DNA of 64,000 bases from NCBI GenBank assembly GCA_031216445.1, contig CM062211.1:17444001-17508000 (forward strand), given 5' to 3'. Source of the stretch: Lateolabrax maculatus. Lineage: Eukaryota > Chordata > Actinopteri > Acropomatiformes > Lateolabracidae. Under the pieces are notes generated by a model that worked only from the letters and a program-made list of their open reading frames with translations, was not told the DNA's origin and ran no database searches. Each line of letters starts with the position of its first letter. The stretch's first letter is position 1. The position numbers were made by a program, and so were the translations under genes. This document shows, in pieces, positions 12,241-25,879 of the stretch.

Positions 12241-15149
12241 ATGTTGTAGCAATTAATCTTTTTTTAAATAGTCAAAAGACGTGAGAAAACCACTGTAATG
12301 CCAAGTTCATCTGTCCTTGACCACAGTGACTTCCGTTTGAAGGCGGCCTTAGGCTCTGTGGAACACTGAACAAAGGCAAGAAAACAACAAATGTGTCTTC
12401 ATGCGACGTCTGGTGTGTTTACTTCTTGTTTTTCTCTTTAAATTTACTCATCTGTGACATGCTAAAAAAGTATCTTAACAGTAGCTGAAGTAGAAAAGAT
12501 GACTAAAGCCAGAAATTACTCAACAACCATCAGTTAAACAACAATTATCAAGCTAAAGTCAACTAATGTCAGGTTTAACCAACAAGTAAGACTGAGGCAA
12601 CAAAAGGTTGAAGAGCAACTTGGCATTAAATCGCAGTTTTAGAGCCGTAACATGGTTACATGGCTGAAAAAGCATTATTGCTGTACTTAATTTCAACGTT
12701 ATGTTGAGCCCTGCATAAACCTGGAAGTACAGAAGATCGGTGATGCACTGCTCTGTATAGACAGCAACTTTTAGCCATGTTGCCCTTAATGTGGCACCTC
12801 AATCAGTAGGTTCAAGGCAGGTGTTTGACTTTTGGCAGCATCCGCTGCTTTGTGATCTGAAAATTGCTTTTGCCCTCAAGTAGACGTGGGTGAGACTTTA
12901 TCAGAGACACATCTCACCCCAAGGCATATTATTTTTTCTTCTTTTAAAATTGTGGGTAAGGTGAAAACAGTTTTCACACTCTTCTTTAGCAGGACTGTGG
13001 TCCGATTGGTATTTTATCAACCCTGGAGCATGCATCAGATTTGCTAATTGAGTACAAATAGTTTAAAATCCTGAATTCAAATCACTGAATCTGTATAAGT
13101 AGTAGAATATATATTTTTTTAGATATTTACTTTAGTTTTAGTCTCAAATGTTTGTATTTTTACCAACTTGCAGCCAGGAACAGTGTATCCAACAAGGCAA
13201 AAGCTTCAAAAATAAAAGGAAAGAGATGTTACTGTTCTGGACACTCTTGACTGACAAGTGCTTGTGACATTTGCTGTGAGAATTTTATTTTGTGTCGATC
13301 CATCATAAACATGGCGAGTCTTTAACTGCCAGACAGATATCACCTGCATCTCCTCCATGCCAGAGTAGACTTTCTGATGAAGACTGAACTCCACATGCAG
13401 TACCCTGTGGAATTTATGTGTTTAATGAGACATTTAGTTCCATATTCATTTAGTTTTTATTAACAAAACTGCTCTGTTATTACGAAAGGACAATCTAGGA
13501 CAATTTCTAAAGAAATCAATTTACAGAAACAAGTGAAATTTCATCCTTTTATTCAGAATATAATATACTATATAATATACACAATACTTGTCTAAATGAG
13601 TTCCAATGTCATTGATGGATCAGGACAAAATGGCTGCTTATTATCTCAAATAAAGGAACAAGATGAGTAATCAAAGGCGATTAGCATTACCCCAAAAGTG
13701 AGAAAATTAGAACTTGTCACATTTATGTCTGTGTGTTATTTTTACTGACACGTGTAAACCTGTGGGGAGGTTTGGAAAATATTAAACATAAATGCACTTT
13801 TTGGAGCTACTTTCACAAACTCTGCCCACAAGACTAAAATTGTGACCCGATTGTATAAAATACTACAAATAAGTACACACAAATGAATTACATTTGACAG
13901 TGCACTGTTTTGGCAGTTAGTATGGAGGAACCTGATGTAGGCTACTTCACTGTGTTGTACTAACTGGAGATGATTCAACGTTGTGTTAAAGGAAGCCAAC
14001 TGAGCTACAAAATTGGGACATTGCTGCCATTTTCAATTTTGAAAACCTCACAAAGAGTGGGTGCAAAAAACGCTTTTCCATGGATGTAATGGTTTGTTTT
14101 TTTGTTTTCTGAGCTGTTGCCAGAATCAGCACCACTGTCCATCACTAATGTTTTCTCACTGTTAAGTAGCTCCTACATTTCAGGGAACATAGTTACACTT
14201 AAAAGATCAGTCAGGATTTCTCCCTGTTTAGGCATATTTCCCTTATGTATTCCAGCTGACAATTCATCAGTTTGACTTTGTCATGACCAAGTATCAAGTA
14301 TGTCGTGACCTGTTAACCAATCATTAATTTACTGTCACGCTTTAGAAATGTTTCCTCACTACTCCACCTCCTGTGTTCATCAATGAGCACCAAAGAGCAA
14401 ATCCATCCTGTTTTTCAATCCAGATCGAAAGGTCCACGAGTTTCATCCTATGTGTACGTTTACCTGAAAATGACGTAGTAGCAGCACAATGTTGTAACGG
14501 CAACTGATACGGGCGTCGGATTAGGAAATGGTCATAGAAAGCTTTGACAACTGTCATATTTTCTTGTTTAGTTTCTTGGTCTTTTTGATTATTTGTCAGA
14601 TTTTGTGTCATGTGACTGACGCAAAACTCTCCAGATGTCTGTTTTGTTGTTTGGGGCAGTGTGACTGACCCTCTTGTTCAACAGTACGGGAGACTCTGGG
14701 ACACTTTGCTCCCTCTAAATTGCTTATTTTCAACGATAGCGCGCTTTGTCATCTGCCTTGTCAACATTTGTCACTATGGGTGTGCGTATTCCTGTTTGCG
14801 TGTATGTGTGTGGTGTCTAGACAGGAGAAGCGTAATCTATTTTCCATGTTCCCATCCGGTCCTGTTGGAGCCTTTGAATGGCAGATAAACAGAGCGGGGC
14901 TAAGGCTGAGGCTTCATCAAGAGGATTAATTCTGCGAGTCTTATCTCCAGAGGAGCCTCTCTGCCTCCTCTTTCTCTTTCCCTTTCCCATAGGCTTCGAG
15001 GGCTCTCACCGAGCACTACGGAGTTCACTCCCAGTTCACACACTTTACTGTACAAACCGCTGCCATAAGCTCAAAACTGCACAACGCACATTGGGAATCG
15101 TGTGGCATCTGGTGAGCGCACGAGTTGACGTTGCATTTAGATGTGGTCG
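12241..15149. other. Gene-free stretch
   Basis: A/T-rich DNA with no supported exon or named repeat. Open frames such as 14,342-14,611 (minus) have no splice context and no recognisable domain. Confidence 0.55.

Positions 15150-15175
<26 letters not shown>
15150..15175. repeat. (AT)n microsatellite
   Basis: About twelve perfect AT units followed by an A run. The Y/I repeats in the overlapping frames are artefacts. Confidence 0.9.
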
Positions 15176-15180
<5 letters not shown>

Positions 15181-16026
15181 AGTCCATTTACAAGTTGTTG
15201 TTTTTTTCTTCGCAGTGGATTAGTGTCAGACAGAATAAACACAGACAACGAATGCAAACAGATTAATTATGAAAAAGATGGAAAATGGAGCAAATATGAT
15301 GAAGTAAGACAAAAATCAAATACAATAAAATTAAAATATGTCGTGTCTGTGGAGGATGTTTTGTTTATGCAGGGACGCTGCCAGAGAGCGTGCGGTTGTC
15401 GCAGTGTGTCTAACATTTGAATATGAAACAAAGTTGGATATGAAATGTACATTATCATCAATTTTAAAAGACTGCTGCACAGGAATATGGTGATAAAAAT
15501 GAGGACAAAAATTAAACTTTTTCAACATATGTTAGATCCAGTCGGCTTGTGGAGTGCGTAGTATCAATTTCAGAAAATTTATGCAATAAATATTAGATTT
15601 TCATTTGCATATACATTTAAAGGTATTCATCATCCAGTATTAGAGGACCAGATCTGAAATAAAAGATTGAATTTGAGCTCATTAATAGTCACCTGTTTGC
15701 CTTTTACACAGCAAACTAACACACTGAGCATTTATACAAACAGACTCCAACTGAGAGTTTCGATGAGATGCTGGGTGACGGGGTTATTGATGATGAAGCA
15801 GGTGGTGGTTGTGCTTTGCTGATGTGTGTAATCAGTAGCAGAGTATGTTGAAGTGGAGACTGTGAGAGGAAAGGCACAGATAACTGTGATTTCCACAAAC
15901 CACAAGTGAGCAGTGCTACCAGCTCTAATTCCTCATGATTTTTATTTCACCACCACCACGGTTGTCATTAATTGTTGTCATTAATAGTCACTAGCTGAGA
16001 GTCAGCCCCTCCACATTACAGATCAT

Positions 16027-16175
16027 GGTACTCCAGAAAATGGTGGATTGCTCATTCCAGGTTGGGAGCGAGTTGTAAAGGAATTCAAGTATCTCGTAGT
16101 TTCGTCCATGAGTGGCGGTAAGACGGAGCAGAAGGTTGACAGACGGATTGCAGCAGTTCAAAATGAATATTTCCT
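16027..16175 (+). mobile_element. Rex3-like LINE reverse-transcriptase scrap
   Basis: The + strand reads in pieces like the region just downstream of the catalytic FADD box of teleost RTE/Rex3 reverse transcriptases: 'VDCSFQVGSEL', a stop codon, then 'KEFKYL' and later 'DRRIAA'. These match the family's 'VGSELLPQ-EEFKYLG' and 'E-DRRIGA' words. The stop and lesions show it is dead. Neither the 5' end, the catalytic core nor the 3' tail is present. The larger relative is at 46.2-47.3 kb in the opposite orientation. Confidence 0.65.
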
Positions 16176-16603
16176 GGATAAGGTGGTAAGTCCCACCCCT
16201 CCCTCAAACTGGTTGGACATCGGAGGGCCGTGTGATACCATCAGAAACTAATGCATCTTATAGAAATTAACGGGGAGCAAAATCCCTTCTGAATACATCT
16301 TAATGCAGCAAAAACACGAACAGGAAGTGGGCCATGTATCCTAAACTCTTTGTCCAATCAAAACTGCTCAACAGGTAGACATGTCCCCATATTACTTATT
16401 TTTAAACCCAACTCATTAAATCCCAGAATCTGGCCAGTCAGTATAGCTTACCCTCATTATAATGATCAGAATTAAAATCTGTCCAGAAAGCGTGCAATGA
16501 CATTTTTGTTATTCTTTGCAAATCTTTGGTGTTATTTAAGTTTAATTCTTCATTTAAAAGCCTGTTCTATCCCCCATCATTCATTAGGTTGGATGGGCTG
16601 TGT

Positions 16604-16605
<2 letters not shown>

Positions 16606-16650
<45 letters not shown>
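16606..16650. repeat. (TG)n microsatellite
   Basis: A run of about 22 TG units. Confidence 0.9.
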
Positions 16651-16651
<1 letters not shown>

Positions 16652-19600
16652 CCAGTAGCCGTGAGGCAGCAGCTGACGATAATCTCTCGGAGGGGTCGAT
16701 GTCGTGGTTGTCACGGCGATCTTCCCGGGGCTGATGTTGGCTGACGGCTGGTGTCACCATTGCTTTCCATCACTGGCCCTCTGATGGCTCTCATTTCATT
16801 CTGTGAGAGAGTATGTGTGTCTGAGTGTGTGTCTACATGTGTCGGAGTGGTTTCCAATTGCTGTATGACTGTGTTTGTGTGTATATGTGTGTGTTTCATC
16901 TCCTGTGTGGCTCTGTTGCACACTTTTAGAATTAAAGAAACCTAAGGAAGCAATTGTTACTGCTATCAGCAATATGTCCCTCTATTTTTATTACTTATGT
17001 ATGTTATTGTGATTACAGGGTATTCTCGTTTCCTTTTTTTCTCCCTTTAAACCTGTCAGTTGGTGCTGCAGGGAAATTTCTCCACAAGGATCAATAAACG
17101 TTCGACTTATCTTACATGTTTTTAATTATTTTCCGAGCCATGAAGCTCAAGCACACCCTGGCCGTCCACTCCAGTCAGCAGCCAGCTCTCCGAGTTCACA
17201 CCTCCAAATGACAATAGCAGAGCTCATATTTATTTCGGTTCAGTGTAAAATAGCAGCTTGTCCAGCCTCAACAATGAATGAATGAATAATAAACAAGTTC
17301 ACGAGTGCAATTTATTTTCTATGATGAGTTTTCTGATTAAATTAGACAAGTTTGTTTCGCTCTCAGCGGGTTCATCTGCTTGCTTGCTTGCTGGCGTGTG
17401 CGGATCTTTTCTGTGTATGTTTGTGTGTGCGCGCCTCCCCGCCTGCCGATTTGACTTGCCTGCAGATGGCAATGTGTTACATTTCTATAACAGTCTCTCT
17501 CTCTGTCAGGCACAAGTGCTGCTGCTTCTCCTCCTGTGGCTCAGGCTGGTATGCAACTCTGCTTAAAGTCGTCACTGCTGAATGGACTGAGGGAGTAAAA
17601 AATGAATGCGTACTTTGCATTTCAATGACCCGACTTTTCCTCGTTCTGTAACTTCATTTTAATCCCTTTGAATCATTGCCGTCGAGACAGAATGGAACTG
17701 AAATTGAAACAATATCTGTAGCTTGTAACATATTGTGATAGCGCCTTGTTAAAAGTGACATGCCATAATGTGAGGAAAAAACTCAATAAACATCACTGTC
17801 ACCCTCTGCGGCTGGCTTTCTCCCCCGCCTTAATTCATCCCTAGTTACATTTCAAAGCTGAAAATTTGAGTCTAATTTCAAAGCCATGAGTGTTATACAG
17901 GTTGTCAGCGTATACAATGATCTGTCATCTTTTAACCGAGCTCATGCAACGCTGCATTTTCTCTGCAGAGAGAGAAAGCAAAGAAAGATAGAGGGGAGGA
18001 AAAAGCTGATGGAGAGAGACAGACAGAGATAGAGGGACCATATGGAGTTTCATAGTTTTAGATTTCTCTCACAAATGCTTTTCGCAAACTGACTCATGTT
18101 GTTTTTATTACTCCTGACAGTAGTAAACAGCTGGTGTGTGGGGTGGATAGTCTGGATTTCTGTCTGCTGTGTGTCTTTACATATGCGAACACGGGCATTG
18201 TGCTCGGGCTCTTCATACCTGCGCTCCAGTGGATGTGTACGCGAGTGTGTGTCTGTGTGTCAAATCTGAATGCATTCCATCACGCTGTTTACGGGCTGTG
18301 CAGCGTGAGAAGTATGTGTAAGAGCCGATGCTACACACTCAGCAGCCATGTCCAATTGAAATAGATTGGAGCCATGGAGGCAGGGTAATTCTGGGTGTGT
18401 ATGCAGTCCTGCTGTAATCTTCGTACTCCACCACGCCTCGTCTGGTTTCTTTCTCTTACTTTTTATACATAATGAGATCGATAGCTTTGTGGGCCCCTGC
18501 AGAAAATAGAATCACAAAATGAAAGAATGAGCTCTTGTCTAGCTTCTTGTCCTCCTCCAACCCTGCTTAAATCAAGTTCATCTTGTCGCAATCCTTTTGG
18601 TGTTGGCAGATATTATTAACGTTTGAACTAGACTTCCTGTCTGTAGCCACACTGGTGGCCTTGTGAGGGTTTAATCCCTGTTACACACCAGAACACAAAA
18701 ACGTCAAATGGATGAAAAATGGAGAGGCCACTTTGGTGTTCACAGATTATGACTAGTGGGGCAACAAATGTACATTTTGGACTGAGAGTGGCACCACAGC
18801 AAAGCCATGTTGTTCCTGGCTTTATTCTATCCACATGATGTATTTCAGAACATCTTGCATTGCATCTCATTTCTCTTATTTAGCATCTCCTCGCTGCAGG
18901 ATCCTCAAGCGACCCCGCAATCGATTAGGTCTAACATTATGAAGGATGTCTGAGCGAGGAGCTTTCCCAAAGGATGGTGGAACGGGGAAATTGGTTCCCA
19001 TTTAAAAGCAAAAAAAAAAAAAAGTCTTGACGATTATTGGGGTGTCACACTGCTCAGCCTCAATTGGAAAAACTCATGCTGGTGCTGGAAGGAGGGCTAA
19101 AAAACAAATTGAAGAACTTCAGATTGAGCAGGAGCACTTTTGACTCTGGTCTTGGTCATGGATCAGTGGATCAGCAGTTGCCTTGCCTCTAGCAAGGATA
19201 ATAGGGGAGTCATTTACCCGTCCAGCTTACATGTTTCTTTATGGACTTTGACAAAGTCTGTAATGTCCTACAGTAACCTTAAGGGGGATTTAAAGTTGTG
19301 GGTTAAGGGGCTTCACAGTTGGCAACACTCCTCAGAAATGAAACTACACGTCTGGGATACGGTGAACCGTGTGGAGGCCACAACAACTGTGAGTGGTCAG
19401 CTTGTTCCGCTTCTGTTTCCAATGCCAGGGGAGATTACAAGATTACAACATAAATTTAGAAAGTTAAGAAGAGAAGTTCTGTAATCTATTTTACTTTTCA
19501 GTAAATAATCTAGCAAAGACCTCTCCACACTGCAAACGTTCAGTGTGGTTACTGCTCTCTGTGACAGTGTCCAGAAGAAAGTAACACAGTGATTGGACAG

Positions 19601-20680
19601 CAGCAGTCTCCTGTTCACTAGTGAAACACGCCAAACCTTCCCACTGCAGCTTTATATCACAACAATGTAAACACAGTCACTGTGGGGAACACACCCAGAT
19701 CACGCACCATACATCCATCTAGTGTTGTGGTTGTGCCATCAATGCCATAGATATGTGGATAATATGTGGATCCTTAGATTTGGGATGATTTTTGATAAAA
19801 GGTTCGAGATCAGCCCCATATATCCATCTTCAAAAAGTTTTTTTGCAATTATGCCTGCTGCTGAGAGTTCCTGTGTTCCTCTGTTTACTGTTATTTAGCT
19901 CTTGTTGAACTGAGATGTGCTGCTGATGGGATTTGATGTTTTTATGTTTGACTGACAGGCCGAAGTTAACTACCTCCCTTTGCTCTCTGCCTCCATCACT
20001 TTCTCTCTCTCCCTGTCCCTCCCTGGCTTTCTTTCTCTCAATCTATCTATGTCTAGGAGGACAGACATTTCAGGAATAGAAACAGAAATGCTTTCAAGTA
20101 GGGAGATGCACACGGCTGATCTTTATTCATGGTTTCATTTGACGACGCTCTGCGTCAACAGGTACTGTCCTCTGGGTCAGGAGGGGGGCTAACTGGGAAC
20201 ACACATTCAAACTCACACTTTTACACTCACACACTTAGTGTTGTTTTGTCTTAGTCACAAGCTGTTGAAGTACAGTCAACTACTTTCATATGCATTTAAA
20301 GTTGAGTTTATTAGGTATATGACAGTGGACGACGCTGGCACCACAACGATTCTTCGTTGGGTTTGAACCCAGAACACTGCAGTTACAGTTTTTACGTGTA
20401 AAAACCTCATCATGTGAATTTGTGCAAAATTAAAACAGTGTAACTTAAAACCAGGACAATATGCTAGAAAAATATAGTGGAATTTATGTAAATTCAAAGG
20501 CCAAAAGTAACAAAGATATCCAGATGTGGGGAATACATATATAAGCCTTTGCTAAATATACAGTACATTATAAAAACTGCATTGGCTTTAATGCATTTGT
20601 TCATTGGTTTAACACAGGTTTATTATTGATGAAGAAGCTCTGACGGGAAAGGCGATGCAGTAGGCCGACAAACACACACA

Positions 20681-20683
<3 letters not shown>
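16651..20683. other. Gene-free stretch with one enhancer-like block
   Basis: No exon is supported. Secondary TG-rich words lie at about 16.81-16.90 kb, and an A run of about 14 at 19,010. The best non-repetitive block is at 17,700-17,965. The + frames at 17,282-17,651 and 19,140-19,484 lack domain similarity and splice context. Confidence 0.5.
17700..17965. promoter_or_regulatory. Candidate conserved non-coding element
   Basis: A non-repetitive block with CATATTGTGATAG, CCTTAATTCATCCCTAG, TGAGTCTAATTTC and a pyrimidine-rich 'ttttctctgcag' end at about 17,968. That end could also be a splice acceptor, but the following sequence (GA-rich) is not convincingly exonic. Texture only; no alignment. 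Confidence 0.25.

Positions 20684-20730
<47 letters not shown>
20684..20730. repeat. (CA)n microsatellite
   Basis: About 23 CA units. Confidence 0.9.
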
Positions 20731-20732
<2 letters not shown>

Positions 20733-21521
20733 CCATTTGTCTGTTTGCTCAGCTAACACTGTCGGCATTTGAGCTGCAAGTCCTTTCTTTATGAGTCCTG
20801 AGTGATTTAGCCCTGAGAAGCAGAGTGCTCTCTTAGAGCAGTCAGAGCCACTCAGCACTCAGTGGCAGACAAGAGGATGGGACATTCAAGTGTTGCCTGT
20901 AAACCTCGAACATCCAAACATTTCTCAGGTTTTCATTCTGATTCTTGAAACTAGAGGCGTTCTCTAAAGACGTTCTACAACTCTTGAACCTTAAAAGACC
21001 ACTGTACGTGTTTGAAAACTCTTAGTGATGACGGGCCTTTTGGACCGAAAGTGCCAACACTGTTGACCAATTTCAGTGACGAAATGAAATGTTGTTCCTA
21101 TCAGGATAATGACTGAAGTAGTTTCTAGACTTCTGCAGACAAATAAATGAATAAAGTAGAAACGCACAGCACAAATTTCATTGGAAGTAGTTTTTTAGAT
21201 GTCCTGCAGACAAACGAATTGCACCGAAAACGGAACTTCTTCGGCAGCAAATGAATGAATGAGTAAACATAGACTCCATAGTTCAAACATGTGCATTTAT
21301 CTGCCGTGCCATTAAGTTCATTTCAGCTTTAAAGCTCCACAAAGAATTGAGGAGACTAATCATTTTAGCTATAGATATAAAATAATGTAGATAAATATGA
21401 TGTGTCCTACTTCCATGTTCACAACCACCTACTTAGCTGGGGGACCAGATGGAGCCGGTTTCTATGGATACCATATGGCTGCCCAACAGCGCTTCTTATG
21501 CCAGTTCACGGCCTCTTCAAA

Positions 21522-21530
21522 TGACCTTGA
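21522..21530 (-). promoter_or_regulatory. Extended nuclear-receptor half-site (TCAAGGTCA)
   Basis: TGACCTTGA on the + strand is TCAAGGTCA on the minus strand, the consensus for monomer-binding receptors of the ERR and NR5A type. A 9-base match is expected by chance every few hundred kb, so support is weak. Confidence 0.25.
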
Positions 21531-22219
21531 CTTGCTGCAGGTGGCATTGTTGTGACAATCTTCTCAAATTAGCTATAGAGGGAAAATGATGGCTATCCTT
21601 TCTCAGTCTTATCAAGAGCTACAGTGAGCAACATGACAACCACACAGAGATCTACAAGAGCATAACTGTGAATGGTAATGATCCAACATTTTAAACTCTT
21701 GTGTGGCAACAACTAAACTGATACCCGTACAAATAAGTGTGTGTGGTGGATTTGAAGAGCCTTAATGCATGGTGAGGCCCGTTCATAGACGGCTTTAAAG
21801 ACACCAGCTGTTCAAGGTGAAACCTCAAACATGATATCTTTATTTCTCTCTCCAGTATTCTGTGAAAGCAGTCATTCGAACTTTTCATTTAAAAAATTCA
21901 GGATTTCTTCCCATCTTCATTCAGACTTTTCTGTTCAACGGAGACAGAATTTACATTAATATTATCGGAAGGAAGCCCAACTTGTACGGACGAGATTGCA
22001 GACTTAGAGCAGCGAAGACTTGATTCAGCAAGTCAGCTTCTCTCCCAGACTGCAGCAAGGCGACAGTATTTACCCATCAGCTAATGGCCCACAGGTCAAG
22101 GGTGACACACTCTCACGTCTCCACTGTGCCCTTTCTCTCCGACCTCATCTCATGGTCGTTCGGGTAATGCTAGACGATCCCACTGGCATTAACTACACAC
22201 ACACAAATATCCCTGTCAC

Positions 22220-22368
22220 TACACACACACACACACACACACAGACACTGAATTGTATGCTTGCAGGCGGTCGCACACAGACACACAAACAGCGGACACA
22301 TATTCTGTAGTACAGCCGTCCAGCTCACACCATATGGAACATTCACACACACACACACACACACACAT
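22220..22368. repeat. Two (CA)n microsatellites
   Basis: Perfect CA runs at 22,220-22,243 and 22,344-22,368, with CA-rich words between them. Confidence 0.9.
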
Positions 22369-22374
22369 GCAGGG

Positions 22375-22460
22375 AATGCGTCCTCTTCATATATGCATGA
22401 TAGGGAGATAAAGCTGAAAGGTCAATTCCATTAGACGATCACCTTTTAATGTCACAGTGC
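22375..22460. promoter_or_regulatory. Candidate conserved non-coding element
   Basis: A short non-repetitive block next to the CA repeat. It includes TATGCATGATAGGGAGATAA (GATA-like), an AAAGGTCA half-site and CCTTTTAATGTC. Speculative. Confidence 0.2.
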
Positions 22461-23900
22461 CTGGAAAGAGCAACTGCGACCTCCCCTTCTTTGCATCACA
22501 TCACAGTGTAATCACACCGCAGCAGTCCATCCCACAGTCCCAGGAGCATCTACTCATTGGCATCGGGATAAATATACCAGTCTGATGAGAACAGTCATGT
22601 ATATTTTGGACAAAAATGGTCCTTTCAAACCTCAAAGGTCGACTTACACAACCTTGTGTGCATTTTGTGCTGTTTATTTATCAAATATGTGCTCTGCAGG
22701 CATTTACCTGTCAAGATTATTCAAGTTTAACGAATAATTATCTGCATTAATATAATATCTGTGTACTTCACTATGTGGAACTCATTGGAATTCCTTTTTC
22801 ATATAATGTAACACAAGGCCAGGGATAGACGTGGCGGTGTGGGGCCTGTCATGACCTAATGTATGTATGTAGTGGAAACAGAAATGTACAATGACATTGA
22901 CAAAGAAATTGTGGATCGGTCACATCATAACAAAGGCAATATCTGTGCTGATAGTGATCCGGCGTATCGGATCGCTGCATCCACACCCCAAACCACAAAT
23001 GTATTTACACGGGCAACATTTCAATTGCAATTGGATCTTTGTCAGTTAAATTAGATAATCGGAGCTTTCTGCTTATGTAACTTCATCTGTATGTATGTCA
23101 ATGCCTCATTTCCAGTACTGCAGGACAACGCTGTTGTTTCTTTGGGACAGCATTTCCTTGTGGTGTACTTCATAGCCATTCATGCCTAAACAGTTGGACG
23201 CTAAGCTGCTGCTGACTATTTTAGGAACTGGAAGAATTGCACGTTCATTTTTTGATTTATTAATCACAGTGTACCTACGCTACATTTCCACTTGCTACTA
23301 CATTTGTCATGATAAACTGATTTTCTTGTCCATGCAGTTGTTTTGCTGTGCGAAGTAGAACAATGTGGCTCATCCTCTACTCTATAACTTTGGTGGAATC
23401 ACAGCAGGATGTTGCAAAACTTAGACCCATGTAGACTGCGGTAACTCTTAATAAACAAAAGATGAGGAGCTTTTTGATCGGATGGTTGGTTTCACTGAAG
23501 ATTGTTTTTTGTCCTACATTTTAAGTGCTGCTCAAGTGAAGTTCCAATGCTTGCAAAATGATATTCCAAGTGAAATACTGAATGCCAGTATTATTTATCC
23601 AGCATTTATGAGCATTAAAAATGGTGCTTTTGGGAAATTATTGAGTAGCAAACCTCCAAAACATTGTGTAGGACTCTAAAAACACTGGCTACTTTTGTCC
23701 ACTACACTGGTCCATGTACTGTTGTCAGTGGTGCCCACCATCACTATGTGGATGAAGCCTATTTTAATACAATTTCCTGGCTGCCTGTCTGTTGTTGTGG
23801 ATGATTGGCTAGCCCCCTGAATGGCCCTGATTGGCTAATGTCAGACTGAATTTTCTAAAGGCTAATCCCTCTCAAACACCAATACACACCTTTGGACACG

Positions 23901-23901
<1 letters not shown>

Positions 23902-23934
<33 letters not shown>
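23902..23934. repeat. (CA)n microsatellite
   Basis: About 16 CA units, followed by further CA-rich words to about 23,985. Confidence 0.9.
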
Positions 23935-23936
<2 letters not shown>

Positions 23937-24004
23937 CACACTTGCATCACACACAGAAAACGCACACACAAACACAGGTGTTTTCTCTATATGCCCGCCA
24001 CATT

Positions 24005-24200
24005 GTCTGAATGTTAATTACATGCAGAAGGCATCTGGGCCCGTCCATTGCTAATCCTCTTTTAATTATATGTGTCCTCACAATGACACAAGGTTTACAA
24101 TGGTGATTACAGCCGTATTAGACATAGTGGAAAATAGGTAGGAGGATGCCAAGGGAAATGGCAATCATCATAAAGCAAATAAAAGTGCTTGTTTGTCCAT
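24005..24200. promoter_or_regulatory. Candidate conserved non-coding element
   Basis: A balanced, non-repetitive block with TGTTAATTACATG, CCATTGCTAATCCTCTTTTAATTATA and GGTGATTACAGCC. These are clusters of homeodomain-type TAAT/TTAA cores typical of vertebrate enhancers. Texture only. Confidence 0.3.
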
Positions 24201-24354
24201 GGCATGATGTAGTGGTGGTGATGGGGGTTTGTTTGTGTGTACATGTGTTTGGTTTATCCATGAATTCTTTTTTTAATCTGTTTGGCTAAATCACTGTAGG
24301 TGTCCTATAGTTTAAATACATTTTTATATATTTGCAGAATAGAGATTAGTTCCT

Positions 24355-24640
24355 TTTAAAGCCAGAGTGTGGGACTTTTACATATAAATGAACATCAGCT
24401 ACATTCAAGCCCTTGCCACTGAGTTCATACAGCACTGAACTGAACTGTATGGGAGTTCATACAGTGCTGATTAAGCATATCGTCGCCGGGTAAATCTGGT
24501 GTCCGTGACAACATTACTGCAGTGGTGCACCGGTTGCGATGCGTTTCATGTCAATCAGGACTGATCAGTTTGCCAGAGCTGAGGGGGGATTTACTTTTTT
24601 TTACTGTTTTCGTATGACAATTGTTATTATACCCTCTTTG
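24355..24640. repeat. Probable diverged dispersed repeat
   Basis: Opens with 'cttttaaagccagagtgtgggacttttacatataaatgaac', wording I associate with fish repeats. It has an internal near-repeat: 'gagttcatacagcactgaa' against 'gagttcatacagtgctgat'. Family not assigned. Confidence 0.3.
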
Positions 24641-25542
24641 TTGTAAAGAAAGAAAGCTCCTAATAAACAAAAAGTTAAAAAAAGAAAAGTGATCAACTGT
24701 GAGGACAAACATGGATTACCATTAACATACGTCATAAACTCAAAGTTTTTTTGTAATGTGGGTGAACTGACCCTTTGAAAGTGAAATGAGCGTGCAATGT
24801 TTCCTTCTTTTCAAACTTGCGTCGATTGATTGCTCGTGGGCAGCACAACAATCTGCAGTAAAGCTGCGGCCGTAAAAGCAAAACAGGAAGATGAAAGATG
24901 CTATAACGCCCTGTAGAGCTGAGAGAAGTTGCAGAGTGGTGTGATGCTTCCGGGTGGGTTCATCACTACAAGTGACACCTTTCACATTACACAAACAGCT
25001 GTCATTTGATCAACTGACATAAAAACATCCATAAGTGCAGCTTTAAATATTGAATGTATTCCCCTTCATTTGTTTTATGGTGATCACCCAGTTTTGTATT
25101 CACCACTGCACCATTAGTCATGTAGCTTTCATGCATCTCTGGCCTCCCTTTAGTAGACCAACTCTCTGCACTTCTGCTGTCCGCCCACCTTGGGGCTCTG
25201 CAGTGTTCTGCTGGATTGCACAAGTGTGCCGCACACGGAAGAAAAAAAAGAAAGGAATTTCTGTAATTTTCTGCATTGCTACGTGTCCTGTTAAATATGG
25301 ACTCATTGTTGGCTCTGCTCGAGAACATGCAGTCAGCTCTTAGTGAGAGCCACTCAGGAATGTCCCCGTCACTGGCAGGCCGCTGCAGACTGAACATCTG
25401 TCGGAAGCCTCGGTCCAATCAGAACAATGCACAAACTATGAGCCATGAGGAAACAGAAAAGCGTATAGCTGCTCTACTACATTTCTGAGATAATAAGTAG
25501 CTCAAGGCCATAAAAATGACAGAACACAGAGAGATCCAACAG

Positions 25543-25559
25543 ACACACACACACACACA
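25543..25559. repeat. Short (CA)n microsatellite
   Basis: About eight CA units. Confidence 0.8.
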
Positions 25560-25879
25560 TCCAAGACCTTTTTGTGGTGTGTTTGTCACGGCGAGCAGGA
25601 AAGTGTGGATATTTGGGGACCAAAGGTTGTCCCAAGTGTGTGCTGGAGCCAGGAGCAAAAACTGTATGAACACACACACAGATGCACACCTCCTCGGCTT
25701 TAAAGGGTCCTAAGGGAGCTCCTCTCAGTGTGTAGGGGGAAACCATGAATAAAACGCCCATTTGACCCTCACTGCTATAAAGCCTGTCTTTGTTGGGCCT
25801 CACAGGACCCTCTTTATCCCTCCTCCATCCTTCTTTTCCTTCCTCTCTCTCTCTCTCAGATGAAATCTTGCCCTTTTGT

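Noticed and set aside
14878..15420. 180-codon + frame
   Set aside because: It crosses the AT microsatellite (IYIYIY) and changes character on either side. No domain and no splice evidence.
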